Counted from the first letter of the stretch, positions 1 through 10,146 are shown. The stretch is 64,000 nt of DNA from Kordia algicida OT-1 (GCF_000154725.1 NZ_DS544873.1:911107-975106); one strand, 5' to 3'. Numbers and translations: made by a program. The notes: generated from the sequence alone by a model not told the origin.

Positions 1-1
1 A

Positions 2-1771
2 ACACTTGATAATGAAATAGCAGAAAAAATTATTTCGAAAAAAATTGAGAAGAAAGAAGCGATGCGGATCTTTGACGGTTTATCTGAAACAGACAAACTA
101 CAGCTAATTTCGCAAATAAAGTCATTGACAGGCATGACAGATGTAGTTAATGGAAGTGGAACTACTACCAAAAGGCTAAAACCATTAGATCAAAGAGATT
201 TAGAAGACAATCATCGTGAATTTATTCAAAAGTTAACGGAAAAATACGAAGCCTTTGTTCCAAAATCAAAAGCAAACGTACCAAAACATCACTATCACTT
301 TGTAGATCAGCGACGTAACTTTCACCTTATCAAGGAAATTAAGCAACTACACTTTCAAATAACCTACGAAAAAGCAGAAGGCGCATACGTGCACGATATT
401 GATGGTAATAAATACATTGACATTTCAGGTGATATGGGCGTAAACATTTTTGGTCACAAAGCACCATTTATCGTTGATGCTGTAAAAGCCGCCTTAGATC
501 GTGGAATTCCGTTGGCAGGTTATTCTGAAACCATTCACAATGCTACAAAACTTATCAGCGAGCTCACAGGTCATGATCGTGTACTATTTACGCAATCAGG
601 AACGGAAGCCGTAATGGTAGCCACTCGAATTGCAAGAGCCGCTACCAACAGAAAAAAGATTGCATTATTTGAAGGAGCTTATCACGGATTATCGGATGTT
701 GTCATGGCAATGCGCGATATGCAAGGAAACAGTTTGGCTGCAGGTCCAGGAATGTTGCAAGAATTTGCCGATCAAATCATAGTATTAAAATACGGAGATG
801 AAGAATCGTTAGACATTATAGAAGCCAATGCAAGCGAAATTGCAGGTGTATTGGTGGAACCTGTACAATCAAGACACATATACAACAAACCTGTAGAATT
901 CTTAAAAGAACTCCGCAACATTACCATAGAAAAAGACATTCCATTAATCTTTGACGAAATGATTACTGGTTTTCGTGTAAGTCCAAAAGGTGCACAAGGA
1001 ATTTTTAACATTACGCCAGACATTTCTACGTATGGAAAAATTCCAGGAGGAGGATTGCCAACAGGATTGGTTGCAGGATCACAAAAATACATGGACTTAA
1101 TTGATGGTGGAACTTGGGAATTTGGAGACGATTCCATGCCAAAATCAAAACGAGTTGGTATGGGCGGAACACACTCGCAAAATCCGCTAAAAGTAGCTTC
1201 TGCGTATGCAACCATGAAACAAATCAAAAAAGAATTAGAAAAAAGAGAAGACAAATGTAGCAAGAGTTGCAATTTCCATTCACATACCTGTCAAAACATG
1301 TACTGTAAACTAAACACACGTACCATGCGAATGGTGGAGGAGCTAAATCAATATTTTGTAGAGCACAATTTGCCTATAACTATTGATTTTTTTGGTTCAT
1401 TATTCCGCTTCAGATACATTGACAGCTATTGGGGAATTACCGAGGCATTAATGTTTTTACTTATGCGAATGAATGGTGTTGAAACCAACATTCAAGGAAA
1501 CTGTTTCATCACAACGGCACATACAGACGAAGACATCAGAAAAGTAATAGAAGCTGTTAAAAAGAGTTTACAAACACTTATAAAAGAAGGATTCTTTTAC
1601 GAAGCGCCAGTAGAAGCTCCAAAAGAAGAATTCTTTACAGAAACTCCAGCGCCAGCGCCAGTACAACAACCGACACAAACACATACTCAGGAGCAAATCA
1701 ATACCAACGATTCACAACTCCAAAAACTAAAAGATCTTTTAGTAAGAGACTTAAAAAGATTCAATCAATAA
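2..1771 (+). CDS. 3' end of a PKS protein: PLP aminotransferase domain (partial at left edge)
   Basis: The reading frame is open to the left edge of the window, so the ATG at 62 is probably internal and this is the C-terminus of a larger PKS protein. Counting from 62, residues about 75-500 resemble the glutamate-1-semialdehyde aminotransferase-like AMT domains of PKS/NRPS hybrids (mycosubtilin/iturin type). Visible landmarks are the TQSGTEAVMVATRIARA cofactor region, IFDEMITGFR with the PLP-pyridine Asp, and YGKIPGGG with the Schiff-base Lys at about residue 326. The domain would place an amine at a beta-keto position of an ACP-bound chain. A Cys/His-rich insertion (Cys399, Cys403, His406, His408, Cys410, Cys415) is unusual. 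A Pro/Gln linker and a short charged helix end the protein, suggesting a docking segment toward the next protein, which starts 18 nt later. The family call is firm; fusion to upstream PKS domains is inferred from the open frame and context. Confidence 0.85.
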   Translation, partial: TLDNEIAEKIISKKIEKKEAMRIFDGLSETDKLQLISQIKSLTGMTDVVNGSGTTTKRLKPLDQRDLEDNHREFIQKLTEKYEAFVPKSKANVPKHHYHFVDQRRNFHLIKEIKQLHFQITYEKAEGAYVHDIDGNKYIDISGDMGVNIFGHKAPFIVDAVKAALDRGIPLAGYSETIHNATKLISELTGHDRVLFTQSGTEAVMVATRIARAATNRKKIALFEGAYHGLSDVVMAMRDMQGNSLAAGPGMLQEFADQIIVLKYGDEESLDIIEANASEIAGVLVEPVQSRHIYNKPVEFLKELRNITIEKDIPLIFDEMITGFRVSPKGAQGIFNITPDISTYGKIPGGGLPTGLVAGSQKYMDLIDGGTWEFGDDSMPKSKRVGMGGTHSQNPLKVASAYATMKQIKKELEKREDKCSKSCNFHSHTCQNMYCKLNTRTMRMVEELNQYFVEHNLPITIDFFGSLFRFRYIDSYWGITEALMFLLMRMNGVETNIQGNCFITTAHTDEDIRKVIEAVKKSLQTLIKEGFFYEAPVEAPKEEFFTETPAPAPVQQPTQTHTQEQINTNDSQLQKLKDLLVRDLKRFNQ

Positions 1772-1789
1772 ACATAATACACCAACAAC

Positions 1790-4700
1790 GTGGCAGAATC
1801 AAACGTACTCACACAGGTAAAAAATATAGTTTCCAAAACGCTCAAAATTTCTTTAGAAAAACTTGATGCGGATGCAGACTTTGATAGCTTTGGAATTGAC
1901 TCCATCATTGCAATGGAATTAATGTCAAACCTTTCAAAAGGAATGAACATTTCCATCACGCCAGCACAATTCACGGAAGTAAATACGATCAAAGAATTGT
2001 CGGTTGCTATTGAAGAATTGACAAGTGAAAACGAAACAACTTCAGCAGAAACAGCAGAAACAGTTCAAGAAGTAGCGGCGCCAAGCGTTCCGAAACCAAA
2101 ACCAGTCAACAAGCCAATAAAACGCAACGTTAGGCAACGACAACAAACAGTTTCAAGAAGAAGTAATACGGTAAAAAGAGTTCAAAATCCGCATAAAAAC
2201 GTACTCGATAAAATTCAGCAAGAATTCGCAATCGATCTAAGCTATCGCAATTTCAATTCTATCGAAGATATTGCAGATACGCTCATTAACAATCACTTAG
2301 ATGAATTATTAGCGCATTACAACATTGTGGATGAACTTCTAGAAGAAACCTACTACGAAGATGAAGCATACAGAAACGAAGCAGAAAACTTTTCAGCAGG
2401 AATTGCTTACGATGACATTGCAATTGTAGGTGTAAGTTGTAACTTTCCAGATGCGCCAAACGCTGAAAAATATTGGGAAAACCTAATCGGACAAAAAAAC
2501 AGTATCAAAGAAATCCCACAATCACGTTGGGATTGGAAAAAATACTACTCGGAAACAAATGCAGAAGGAAAAACAAACTCAAAATGGGCAGCGTTAATAG
2601 AAAATCACGATTGTTTCGATGCAAAATTCTTCAACATTGACGATGAAGAAGCAAAACTCATGGATCCACAAGAACGTTTATTGCTTCAAGAAGTATACAA
2701 ATCGTTTCAAGATGCAGGAATCAATCCGAAAGAACTAAAAGATACCAAAACAGGGATATTTACAAGCTACGAATACTCAGAATACGAACATTACCTACGT
2801 AACAATGTTACCAAACTTGATGTGAAAAATAAACCGTTTTTCTCATCATCAAGCCCAACATATTACTTATCTAACAGACTTTCGTTTCTATTTGATTTCA
2901 ATGGGCCAAGCGAAACCTACAATGTAAACTGTGCAGGATCGGCAGTTGCGGTAAACAGAGCGTATCAATCCTTACAAAACGGAGAAAGTGATGTTGCGGT
3001 AGTTGGTGGTGTATCACTCAATCTCTTTGCAGATGATTACATCGCACTTTCAAAATATGACATGCTTTCGCCAGATGGAACTTGTGCGGTATTTGATAAC
3101 AATGCCAACGGTTTTACTCGTGGAGAAGGTGCAGCTTCTGTAGTCTTAAAAAGATTGTCGGATGCAGAAAAAGATCAAGATAAAATATACGGAGTCATCA
3201 AAAGTTGTCATCAAAACAACAGAGGAAACGCTCGATTTTTACAAGAAATTGATACTGAATCTATCACAGATGTCATTGCAGATTGCTATGAAAATGCAGC
3301 TATAGAACCAACTGGTGTACACTATATTGAAGTAGATGGTTATGCAACAAAATGGGCAGATTCTTTTGAATATGAAGGTGTCAAAAAAGCCTTTGAAAAA
3401 GCAAATAGCGGCGAAAAAAGTTGCGCATTAGGAAGTCTAAAAGGAAACATTGGAAATCTAGAATCTGTCAATGGTTTGGCAAGCTTCATAAAACTCGCAT
3501 TATCATTACATCACAAAAAATTTCCAGCATCTATCACCAAAAATGAAGTAAATTCGTTTATAGATATTGAAAATAAAAAACATCCATTATACATTGCAGA
3601 CAAGGAAATTCCGTTTGAAACGATCCGAAAAGAAGAAAGCGAAATCATCAGAGCAGGAATCAATTCTTTTGCAGATACAGGTGTAAATGTGCATATTCTC
3701 TTAGAAGAATACACAAAAACGACCAGAGACTTATCTCCAAAAACCACAGAACCACAACTATTTGTACTATCGGCAAAAGATCAAGATCGATTAATACAAA
3801 CGGTTCAAGATCACATTGCTCACTTAGCTAACGCAGACGAAGCAAACTTTGCAAACGCAATATACACTTTACAAACAGGACGTGAAGCGATGGAAGAACG
3901 TTTGGCAATCGTAGCAACATCGTTTCAAGATGTTGTAAGCAAACTAAATACGGTAAAAAATGGTTTTCCTAAAGACAAAAAATCGTTGGAGAAAAAAGGC
4001 ATCTTTTATGGCGCAGTAAAACAAACAGACGACAATCCGTTAATGGGAATTTTCACAGATGATATGACCAAAATGCTCATTCGTGATGGTGCACAAAACG
4101 ATCGTATGCACAAACTTGCAAACCTATGGACTGCAGGTTTTGACGTACCGTGGAAATCATTATGGGAAAACAAAAAAGTACAACCAATTTCATTGCCACT
4201 CTATCCGTTCTACAAAACGAGACATTGGGCAGAAGTTGTGGGCGAAGCTACAGTGACTTCCATACAAAATGCTTCCGAAGAAACGAAAGTACCATCGGCA
4301 GCAGCCAAAAAACAAACTACAGCAGTAGCACAAGAATGGTTTTTTTACATTTCTGAAAAAGAAAATGACGAAAACAACCTGAATGCTATTGAAAAAATGG
4401 AGTTGTACTTACAGCAGGAAATCGCAGCAATCTTAAAAGTTTCTGTACATGATGTAGACAAGTCTAAAAACTTCCTAGAAGTTGGACTAAACTCCATCGA
4501 CATCGGAACTTTTGTATCAAACACTATGAATCTATTAGGTGTAACAATGTCGCCAGCCATCATCTTCAACAATCCAGAAGTAAGCAGTTTGGCACGTTAT
4601 CTCTGCGAAACGTTTCCACAGAAAGTACAAAACGTACGCGTTACAAAAGATGCAAAAAAGGCACAAAAAGACAATGTTGCTGTTACAATAGAAGATGACG

Positions 4701-5536
4701 GTGGAAAAGCCTTAATTCCACTGCAAACCAAAGGAAGGAAAAAGCCAATCTTTGCTGTGTCGCCAGGCGGAAATGGTACAACACTATCATTTCAACACTT
4801 AGTACAAGCACTTGGAACCGATCAACCTTTCTATGGATTGGAATTAGTGATGGGGAAAAATACAAAACCAGAAGACATTTCCATCGAAAGTATTGCACAA
4901 GTAAACATTGAGGAAATGAAAGAAGTACAAGCAAAAGGTCCGTACCGACTTATGGGACTTTCCAACGGTGGAATGATTGCTTTTGAAATGGCAAGAATAC
5001 TCACAGAACAAGGCGAAAAAGTAGCTTTCTTAGGTTTCTTAGACTGTTTCTCACCTTCGCAAAAAGTCATTGACATGGTCGATGAAATTGTGGGTGTTTT
5101 TAATGGGAAATTTACCGATGCCTCGGAAAGTACACTCGATATCGATGTGGAAGCACTCAAAAAAATGACCGAAGACAAACGTTTCGATTACCTGTATGAA
5201 GTCATCACCAAGCAAGGATTTACCATTCCAAAACAACAATTTGAAACTACATACAACATTGCACGTGCGATGGATATGAGTTGTCGCGCTTACAATCCTG
5301 AAAAACTAACAGCAAAAGTAAATGCAGTATTATTTAGGGCAACAGAAGGTTATATGGAAGGTTATGAAAATCTTTCTAAAGACTATGGTTGGAATGCACT
5401 TTTAGCAGAAAAAATAAAAATAAATCATATAAGAGCAGATCATTTTTCAATTACCGATCAAGCTTCTAGCGAAATAGTTGCAAAGAAAATTCAAACACTA
5501 TTCAAAAGACCGCAACGTAAAAAAGTAACCTCATAA
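1790..5536 (+). CDS. Terminal trans-AT PKS protein: ACP-KS0-ACP-thioesterase
   Basis: The start is GTG at 1790; the first downstream ATG would remove the carrier Ser, so GTG is preferred. Domains: ACP (Ser38 in FGIDSI), KS-like (about 207-642), KS-flanking linker, ACP (Ser902 in GLNSID), type I thioesterase (about 965-1245). The KS keeps a Cys (Cys381, in NCAGSA rather than the usual TACSSS). Both catalytic His are gone: EAHGTGT became EVDGYAT (Asp516) and the NIGH His became Asn556 (GNIGNLES). It should therefore be unable to condense and may only relay the chain. The TE shows GLSNGG (Ser1058), Asp1085 in LDCFSP and His1218 in ADHFS, a complete triad, so it probably hydrolyses or cyclises the final product. 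Its position just after the aminotransferase protein suggests that this is the end of the assembly line, although it lies upstream of the loading gene on the chromosome. Confidence 0.92.
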   Translation: MAESNVLTQVKNIVSKTLKISLEKLDADADFDSFGIDSIIAMELMSNLSKGMNISITPAQFTEVNTIKELSVAIEELTSENETTSAETAETVQEVAAPSVPKPKPVNKPIKRNVRQRQQTVSRRSNTVKRVQNPHKNVLDKIQQEFAIDLSYRNFNSIEDIADTLINNHLDELLAHYNIVDELLEETYYEDEAYRNEAENFSAGIAYDDIAIVGVSCNFPDAPNAEKYWENLIGQKNSIKEIPQSRWDWKKYYSETNAEGKTNSKWAALIENHDCFDAKFFNIDDEEAKLMDPQERLLLQEVYKSFQDAGINPKELKDTKTGIFTSYEYSEYEHYLRNNVTKLDVKNKPFFSSSSPTYYLSNRLSFLFDFNGPSETYNVNCAGSAVAVNRAYQSLQNGESDVAVVGGVSLNLFADDYIALSKYDMLSPDGTCAVFDNNANGFTRGEGAASVVLKRLSDAEKDQDKIYGVIKSCHQNNRGNARFLQEIDTESITDVIADCYENAAIEPTGVHYIEVDGYATKWADSFEYEGVKKAFEKANSGEKSCALGSLKGNIGNLESVNGLASFIKLALSLHHKKFPASITKNEVNSFIDIENKKHPLYIADKEIPFETIRKEESEIIRAGINSFADTGVNVHILLEEYTKTTRDLSPKTTEPQLFVLSAKDQDRLIQTVQDHIAHLANADEANFANAIYTLQTGREAMEERLAIVATSFQDVVSKLNTVKNGFPKDKKSLEKKGIFYGAVKQTDDNPLMGIFTDDMTKMLIRDGAQNDRMHKLANLWTAGFDVPWKSLWENKKVQPISLPLYPFYKTRHWAEVVGEATVTSIQNASEETKVPSAAAKKQTTAVAQEWFFYISEKENDENNLNAIEKMELYLQQEIAAILKVSVHDVDKSKNFLEVGLNSIDIGTFVSNTMNLLGVTMSPAIIFNNPEVSSLARYLCETFPQKVQNVRVTKDAKKAQKDNVAVTIEDDGGKALIPLQTKGRKKPIFAVSPGGNGTTLSFQHLVQALGTDQPFYGLELVMGKNTKPEDISIESIAQVNIEEMKEVQAKGPYRLMGLSNGGMIAFEMARILTEQGEKVAFLGFLDCFSPSQKVIDMVDEIVGVFNGKFTDASESTLDIDVEALKKMTEDKRFDYLYEVITKQGFTIPKQQFETTYNIARAMDMSCRAYNPEKLTAKVNAVLFRATEGYMEGYENLSKDYGWNALLAEKIKINHIRADHFSITDQASSEIVAKKIQTLFKRPQRKKVTS

Positions 5537-5585
5537 ATGATAATAAGCGTACAAAATTCTCAGAAATAATCAATAAAAATCATTA

Positions 5586-6512
5586 ATGAAAGCAGTTATT
5601 ATCACAAAATACGGTCCGCCAGAAGTATTAGAGATCAGAGACATCGAAAAGCCACAACCTAAAGCAAATGAGGTTCTTATAAAAGTACATACAACTACGG
5701 CACATGCAGGCGATTCTCGTGTCCGCAGATCAAGCCCTTGGATTGTAGTTCGTTTACTATTTGGTTTTTTCAAACCCAAAAAAAATCTAATACCTGGCGT
5801 TGAACTTTCAGGAACCATAGAAAGTGTAGGACCGAATGCAACACTATTTAAAAAAGGAGATGAGGTATATGGTCTAACAGGCTTGCGTTTGGGCTCGTAT
5901 GCAGAATATTGTTGTATTCCTGAAAAAGTAAAAGATGGAAAACAAGAAACTAGAGGAATCATCAAAAAAACGCCGAGCAACCTTACGTTGGCAGAATGTG
6001 CGGTTGTACCTTCTGCAGCGTTGACAGCATTGAAAAATTTACAAAAAGGAAAAGTAACCAAAGGAACAAGTATTTTAATCAATGGTGCTTCAGGAAGTTT
6101 GGGAACCTATGCCATTCAATTGGCAAAATATTACGGCGCAGCAGTCACGGCGGTTTGTAGTGGAAAAAATGCAGAATTGGTAAAATCTATCGGAGCCGAT
6201 TATGTAATTGATTACACCAAAGAAGATTTTATCAAAGCAGGAAAAAAATATGATGTTGTGTATGATGCTGTCATGAAATCAACCCGATTCAAGTGTAAAA
6301 AAATCCTAAAACCAAAAGGAATCTATCTCAACAATTACTGGCTGCCGAATATCAAAGAAGCTGATATGGAAATCATCCATGAATTAATAGAGAAAAACGA
6401 ATTAAAACCAATTATAGACAGAACCTACGACATGGAAGACGTTGTCGAAGCGCACAAGTACTTAGATACCGAGCGAAAAAAAGGTAATGTCATCATACAA
6501 ATAGAAAAATAA
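5586..6512 (+). CDS. MDR-family NAD(P)-dependent oxidoreductase (quinone oxidoreductase-like)
   Basis: The 308-residue protein has the medium-chain dehydrogenase/reductase layout: an N-terminal GroES-like domain (VLIKVHTT, PGVELSGTIESVG) and a Rossmann domain with NGASGSLGTYAIQLAK around residues 163-178, followed by GADYVIDYT. The catalytic zinc ligands of alcohol dehydrogenases are not evident, which fits the zinc-free quinone-oxidoreductase/enoyl-reductase branch. It follows the thioesterase gene by 49 bp on the same strand and is probably co-transcribed. No ER domain occurs in any module here, so it could reduce a polyketide double bond in trans or tailor the product; that role is inference. 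Trans-acting ERs of trans-AT systems are usually FMN proteins of another family, so a general detoxifying or tailoring reductase is equally possible. Confidence 0.85.
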   Translation: MKAVIITKYGPPEVLEIRDIEKPQPKANEVLIKVHTTTAHAGDSRVRRSSPWIVVRLLFGFFKPKKNLIPGVELSGTIESVGPNATLFKKGDEVYGLTGLRLGSYAEYCCIPEKVKDGKQETRGIIKKTPSNLTLAECAVVPSAALTALKNLQKGKVTKGTSILINGASGSLGTYAIQLAKYYGAAVTAVCSGKNAELVKSIGADYVIDYTKEDFIKAGKKYDVVYDAVMKSTRFKCKKILKPKGIYLNNYWLPNIKEADMEIIHELIEKNELKPIIDRTYDMEDVVEAHKYLDTERKKGNVIIQIEK

Positions 6513-6603
6513 AAAGTCAGTAAAACACCTAAAAAAGTACGTATAGCTGACTCGCTTACCAAAATTAACTAACAAAAATCAATAAACTACTAAAATTAAT
6601 TTT

Positions 6604-9195
6604 ATGAAGAATATGCTCAATCCCGTATCGCGCTTCATTAGTAAAATTCCAGAAAAAGTCTTAAAAAGAAAATGGCTGTACTTGGGATTTTTCATAGCTG
6701 CGACCGTTTTCCTAATTATGAATCTAGGAAACTTAAAAATGGACATGACCATTGAAGGTTGGATTCAGGATGACGATCCTACTAAAATAGCGTTTGATGA
6801 ATATCACGCGCAATTTGGAAGTGAAGACGGTGTATATATCGTATACAAGCCAAAAGATGGTGATGTATTCTCTGAAAAATCATTGAAAATTGTCAAAGGC
6901 ATTCAAGAAGATTTACTCAATTACAGAGCCAAGTTAAAAGAAGGCGAAGAATCTGCGTTAGATCATATCGTAAAAGTAAATACTGTAGTAAATGCGCGTG
7001 TATTAACTGCGGAAAACGATTTTCTATATGCGCGTCCGTTAGTAGGTGAAAATGTACCAAAAAGCCAAGAAAAACGTGAAGAACTAAGAGAAATAGCAAA
7101 AGGTGAAAAACAATTTCCGTTGCAATATTTTTCTGATGACATGCAATATGGCGGAATTTACATAGAAACCAATTTTGGAGCAATTCCTATTGAAGACGAT
7201 GTAAAAGTTGACGATCTTATTATGGACGACAACAACATCGATCTTACACTAGAAGAAGCAGCAACCGACACAGCAACACCACGTTTTAAGCCAACAGATC
7301 AAGTTGATTATTTAAAACTAAACGATGCGATCAACGAAATTCTAAATAAACCAGAATATGCAGAGCATTTTGAATATTATGCAGTTGGAAACACGCCTGC
7401 GGCAGAATATGACGTAATGATGGTAGAAGAAATGGGAGACTTATACATGGCAGCATTATTAATTATGATTGTCTTGTTATGGTATTTCTTCAGAAGATTC
7501 TCTGCGGTAACTTGGTCATTAACCATCGTTATCTTAAGTACCATTTGGACACTCGGAATCTCAGCGTTACTCGGACTAACCATCACAGGATTCTTAATTC
7601 TTACCATATTATTAATTCTAACAGTAGGTATTGCCGATTCGGTGCATATCATGTCGGGATACTCATTCTTACGAAACACTGATGTAGATCACAAAACATC
7701 ACTCAAAACAATATATGGAACTGTAGGAACGGCGTTACTACTTACTGCAACGACCAACATGGTTGGTATCATTGCCTTAAACATTACACCTGTAGTACCA
7801 ATTCAAACCTTTGCTATCATGTCTACTTTAGGAATCTCGTTAGCATTCCTATTCACAATTTTCCTATTACCAATACTAATGGACATTTGGAAGCCTTGGA
7901 AAAAAGCAAAAGAAGGTAAAAAATCCTTGGGTAGTAAGATAGGACGTATCTTTCCAAACTTTGCGGTAATCATGCAAAAAATATTGGACAAAGTAGTTCC
8001 TGTGGTAGAAAAAAGACCAATTCCAATCCTAATCATATTTTTCGGAATCATAGCTTTCTGTATATATGGAGCAACAATGGTAACGGTAAACTCAAACATG
8101 TTAGATCAATATCCAGACGATTCTAAATTCAGAGAAAATGTAGAAATAGCCGACAACAAAATGATGGGAGCATACAGCATGGTTGTCTTCTTAGATTTAG
8201 GAAAAGAAAACGCTTTTAAAGATCCTAAAGTATTAAAATCACTAGATCAATTACAGCGTAAATTCGAAGAAAAATACGAGAAATACGTAGTAATGACTTC
8301 TTCGGTAGCAGATGTTGCCAAAGATGCTTATAAGAAACTAAACTCTGGAAAAGATGACAAATACATCATTCCTGAAGATCCACAAGTACTTTCGCAAACC
8401 TTGTTCATGTTCAACAACGCAAGTCCGGAAGACAGAAAAAGATTGGTAGGAGACAACTATCAAAAAGCAAACATAAAAATATCATTGCACAATTATGGTT
8501 CATACGAATACAGCAAAGTATTTGAAAATATGCAAAAAGATATTGAAGAAATGGTCGCTAACTTAAAGAAAGATTACAGTGAAGCAACCGTTTCCATCAC
8601 TGGAATATTTGCCTTAGCAATGCAAACCGCAGATTACCTTACCAAGAATGAAGTAAACAGTTTTGGAATCGCATTAGTTGCCATTTGTATCATTCTTTTA
8701 ATCGTTTTTGGATCTGCAAAAGTAGGTGCAGCAGCAATGTTTCCAAATTTATTGCCAGCAATTTTAACTTTCGGATTGCTTGGTATACTTGGGATTCCGC
8801 TAGATTTTTACACAATGATGCTCGCGCCGATCATAATTGGTATATCTGTTGATGATACAGTAACGTTTATTACTCAGTATCGTCATGAAGTAATAAAAGA
8901 TGGAAACATAAAAAGAGCATTGCGTTACACAATGAAAGAAGCTGGTCAAGCATTATTATTTACCTCATTAGTCTTAGGACTTGGTTTCGGAATCATGTCT
9001 GTTGCAGCTGCCGCAGGAACATCCAACATGGGGAAATTTGGATTCATTGCAATCATTGCAGGATTAATGTGTGACTTATTCTTTTTACCAGCTCTAATCA
9101 TTGTTTTCAATCTAAATTTTGGTGTAAAAAATAAAACATCAGACGATGGGGAAACAGGAACTAATTTAAAAGAACAAATTCATGAAGCCGTTTAA
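6604..9195 (+). CDS. MMPL-type RND superfamily transporter
   Basis: The 863-residue inner-membrane protein has two repeated halves. Each half has one N-terminal transmembrane helix, a large periplasmic domain and a five-helix bundle. A first helix lies at about residues 23-42 and bundles at about 275-430 and 685-845. The second bundle carries GISVDDTVTFITQYRHE and the first has GIADSVHIMSGY, motifs of the MMPL/hopanoid-exporter (HpnN-like) branch that exports lipids and lipid-like products. Its last 14 bases overlap the start of the LolA-like gene, so the two are probably translationally coupled. A role in exporting or placing the polyketide in the envelope is inferred from location. The 91-bp gap upstream contains an inverted repeat (AGTCAG 6515-6520, CTGACT 6547-6552). 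Confidence 0.9.
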   Translation: MKNMLNPVSRFISKIPEKVLKRKWLYLGFFIAATVFLIMNLGNLKMDMTIEGWIQDDDPTKIAFDEYHAQFGSEDGVYIVYKPKDGDVFSEKSLKIVKGIQEDLLNYRAKLKEGEESALDHIVKVNTVVNARVLTAENDFLYARPLVGENVPKSQEKREELREIAKGEKQFPLQYFSDDMQYGGIYIETNFGAIPIEDDVKVDDLIMDDNNIDLTLEEAATDTATPRFKPTDQVDYLKLNDAINEILNKPEYAEHFEYYAVGNTPAAEYDVMMVEEMGDLYMAALLIMIVLLWYFFRRFSAVTWSLTIVILSTIWTLGISALLGLTITGFLILTILLILTVGIADSVHIMSGYSFLRNTDVDHKTSLKTIYGTVGTALLLTATTNMVGIIALNITPVVPIQTFAIMSTLGISLAFLFTIFLLPILMDIWKPWKKAKEGKKSLGSKIGRIFPNFAVIMQKILDKVVPVVEKRPIPILIIFFGIIAFCIYGATMVTVNSNMLDQYPDDSKFRENVEIADNKMMGAYSMVVFLDLGKENAFKDPKVLKSLDQLQRKFEEKYEKYVVMTSSVADVAKDAYKKLNSGKDDKYIIPEDPQVLSQTLFMFNNASPEDRKRLVGDNYQKANIKISLHNYGSYEYSKVFENMQKDIEEMVANLKKDYSEATVSITGIFALAMQTADYLTKNEVNSFGIALVAICIILLIVFGSAKVGAAAMFPNLLPAILTFGLLGILGIPLDFYTMMLAPIIIGISVDDTVTFITQYRHEVIKDGNIKRALRYTMKEAGQALLFTSLVLGLGFGIMSVAAAAGTSNMGKFGFIAIIAGLMCDLFFLPALIIVFNLNFGVKNKTSDDGETGTNLKEQIHEAV

Positions 9196-10090
9196 AAAAA
9201 GTATTCAATTCATTCTAATTGTATCATCTATTTTCTTCTTTGGGAATGCACATGCGCAAAGTCCAAAAGAAATCATGGTAAAAGTAGACAGTGTTGAAAA
9301 TTTCACGTACAATTCGTCTATCCGTAAATTTCAATTTACCTCGTGTAGATATGACCTTTCTAGCGGAAGACTACGTTGTAAAAACAGACCGCGACAAGTC
9401 GTAGTAGAAAACATTCACAAAGACTACATTGTAGGTCCAAAAAAGAAAGATGCCAAATCGCTTGATATGATTATATCACCGATTGCAGACAAAGGAACCA
9501 ACATGTTGGTTTGGAAAAAAGCCGATCAGGACGACAATGATTTCTGGTTGTATTTGCCAGCATTAGGAAAAGTAAAACGTATCGCATCTAGCAATGAAGG
9601 AGGCGAAACAGGAAGCGTTTTTGGAACAGAGTTTTCTATAGAAGATGTGTCGCCAAGAAAAACAAAAGATTACACATACAAACTTTTGGGCGAAAACACG
9701 CTAAACGACAGACCTGTTTGGATTATAGAATCGACACCAACAGAAACTCGTTCTAAAAAAACATACTACAGCAAAGTAATTAGCTATGTTGATAAAGAAC
9801 GTTACGTAATTCTCAAAGATGAATTGTATGATAGAGTAGGAACACTATTCAAGCAACTTATCACTAAAAAAGTAGACAGAATTGATGGTGTTTGGATTGT
9901 AACAAAATCTGCAATGATAAATCTTCGCTCACGCAGAATCACTAATTACGATGTATTATCAATCGATTTCAATCTAGAAATTGACGATGAATTCTTTACA
10001 CAAAGAGCGATGAGTGACTTTGCATACAGAGAAAAGAAAATGAACGAATATCGCAATACACTCCAGGAAGTAGATTCCAACAAAAAATAA
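9182..10090 (+). CDS. Outer-membrane lipoprotein-sorting (LolA-like) periplasmic protein
   Basis: The 302-residue protein begins with a Sec signal peptide: a basic N-terminus, a hydrophobic core through FILIVSSIFFFG and likely cleavage after AHA at about residue 25. There is no lipobox Cys, so it should be a soluble periplasmic protein. The body resembles the lipoprotein-sorting/LolA-like family (DUF1329/PF17131 type), with the stretch VWKKADQDDNDFWLYLPALG and later repeated beta-strands with conserved aromatics. Proteins of this family commonly pair with MMPL transporters and are thought to carry a lipid from the transporter across the periplasm. The 14-nt overlap with the transporter gene supports a functional pair. 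The cargo here is unknown; the polyketide or a lipid are candidates. Confidence 0.82.
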   Translation: MKPFKKSIQFILIVSSIFFFGNAHAQSPKEIMVKVDSVENFTYNSSIRKFQFTSCRYDLSSGRLRCKNRPRQVVVENIHKDYIVGPKKKDAKSLDMIISPIADKGTNMLVWKKADQDDNDFWLYLPALGKVKRIASSNEGGETGSVFGTEFSIEDVSPRKTKDYTYKLLGENTLNDRPVWIIESTPTETRSKKTYYSKVISYVDKERYVILKDELYDRVGTLFKQLITKKVDRIDGVWIVTKSAMINLRSRRITNYDVLSIDFNLEIDDEFFTQRAMSDFAYREKKMNEYRNTLQEVDSNKK

Positions 10091-10112
10091 CGACAGCAAA
10101 AGCTTCAAAAAC

Positions 10113-10146
10113 TCTTAGCGACACGGCAAAATGTCGTGTCCTAAGA
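10113..10146 (+). terminator. Hairpin between the LolA-like and GMC genes
   Basis: The arms TCTTAG and CTAAGA, then GACACG and CGTGTC, pair around a nine-base loop with one bulged C. There is no strong T-run after it, so it may be a weak terminator or an mRNA-processing structure. It covers the ATG at 10131, which makes that codon an unlikely start for the next gene. Confidence 0.5.

Noticed and set aside
772-1272. Antisense frames of 60-200 codons throughout the window
   Set aside because: They are opposite strongly conserved coding regions, have no family resemblance and are low-complexity products of AT-rich codon use.
4150-4356. Short forward frame inside the terminal PKS gene, and similar ones at 32126 and 42739
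   Set aside because: They overlap conserved PKS codons in another frame. The two at 32126 and 42739 resemble each other only because they lie in the duplicated ECH DNA.
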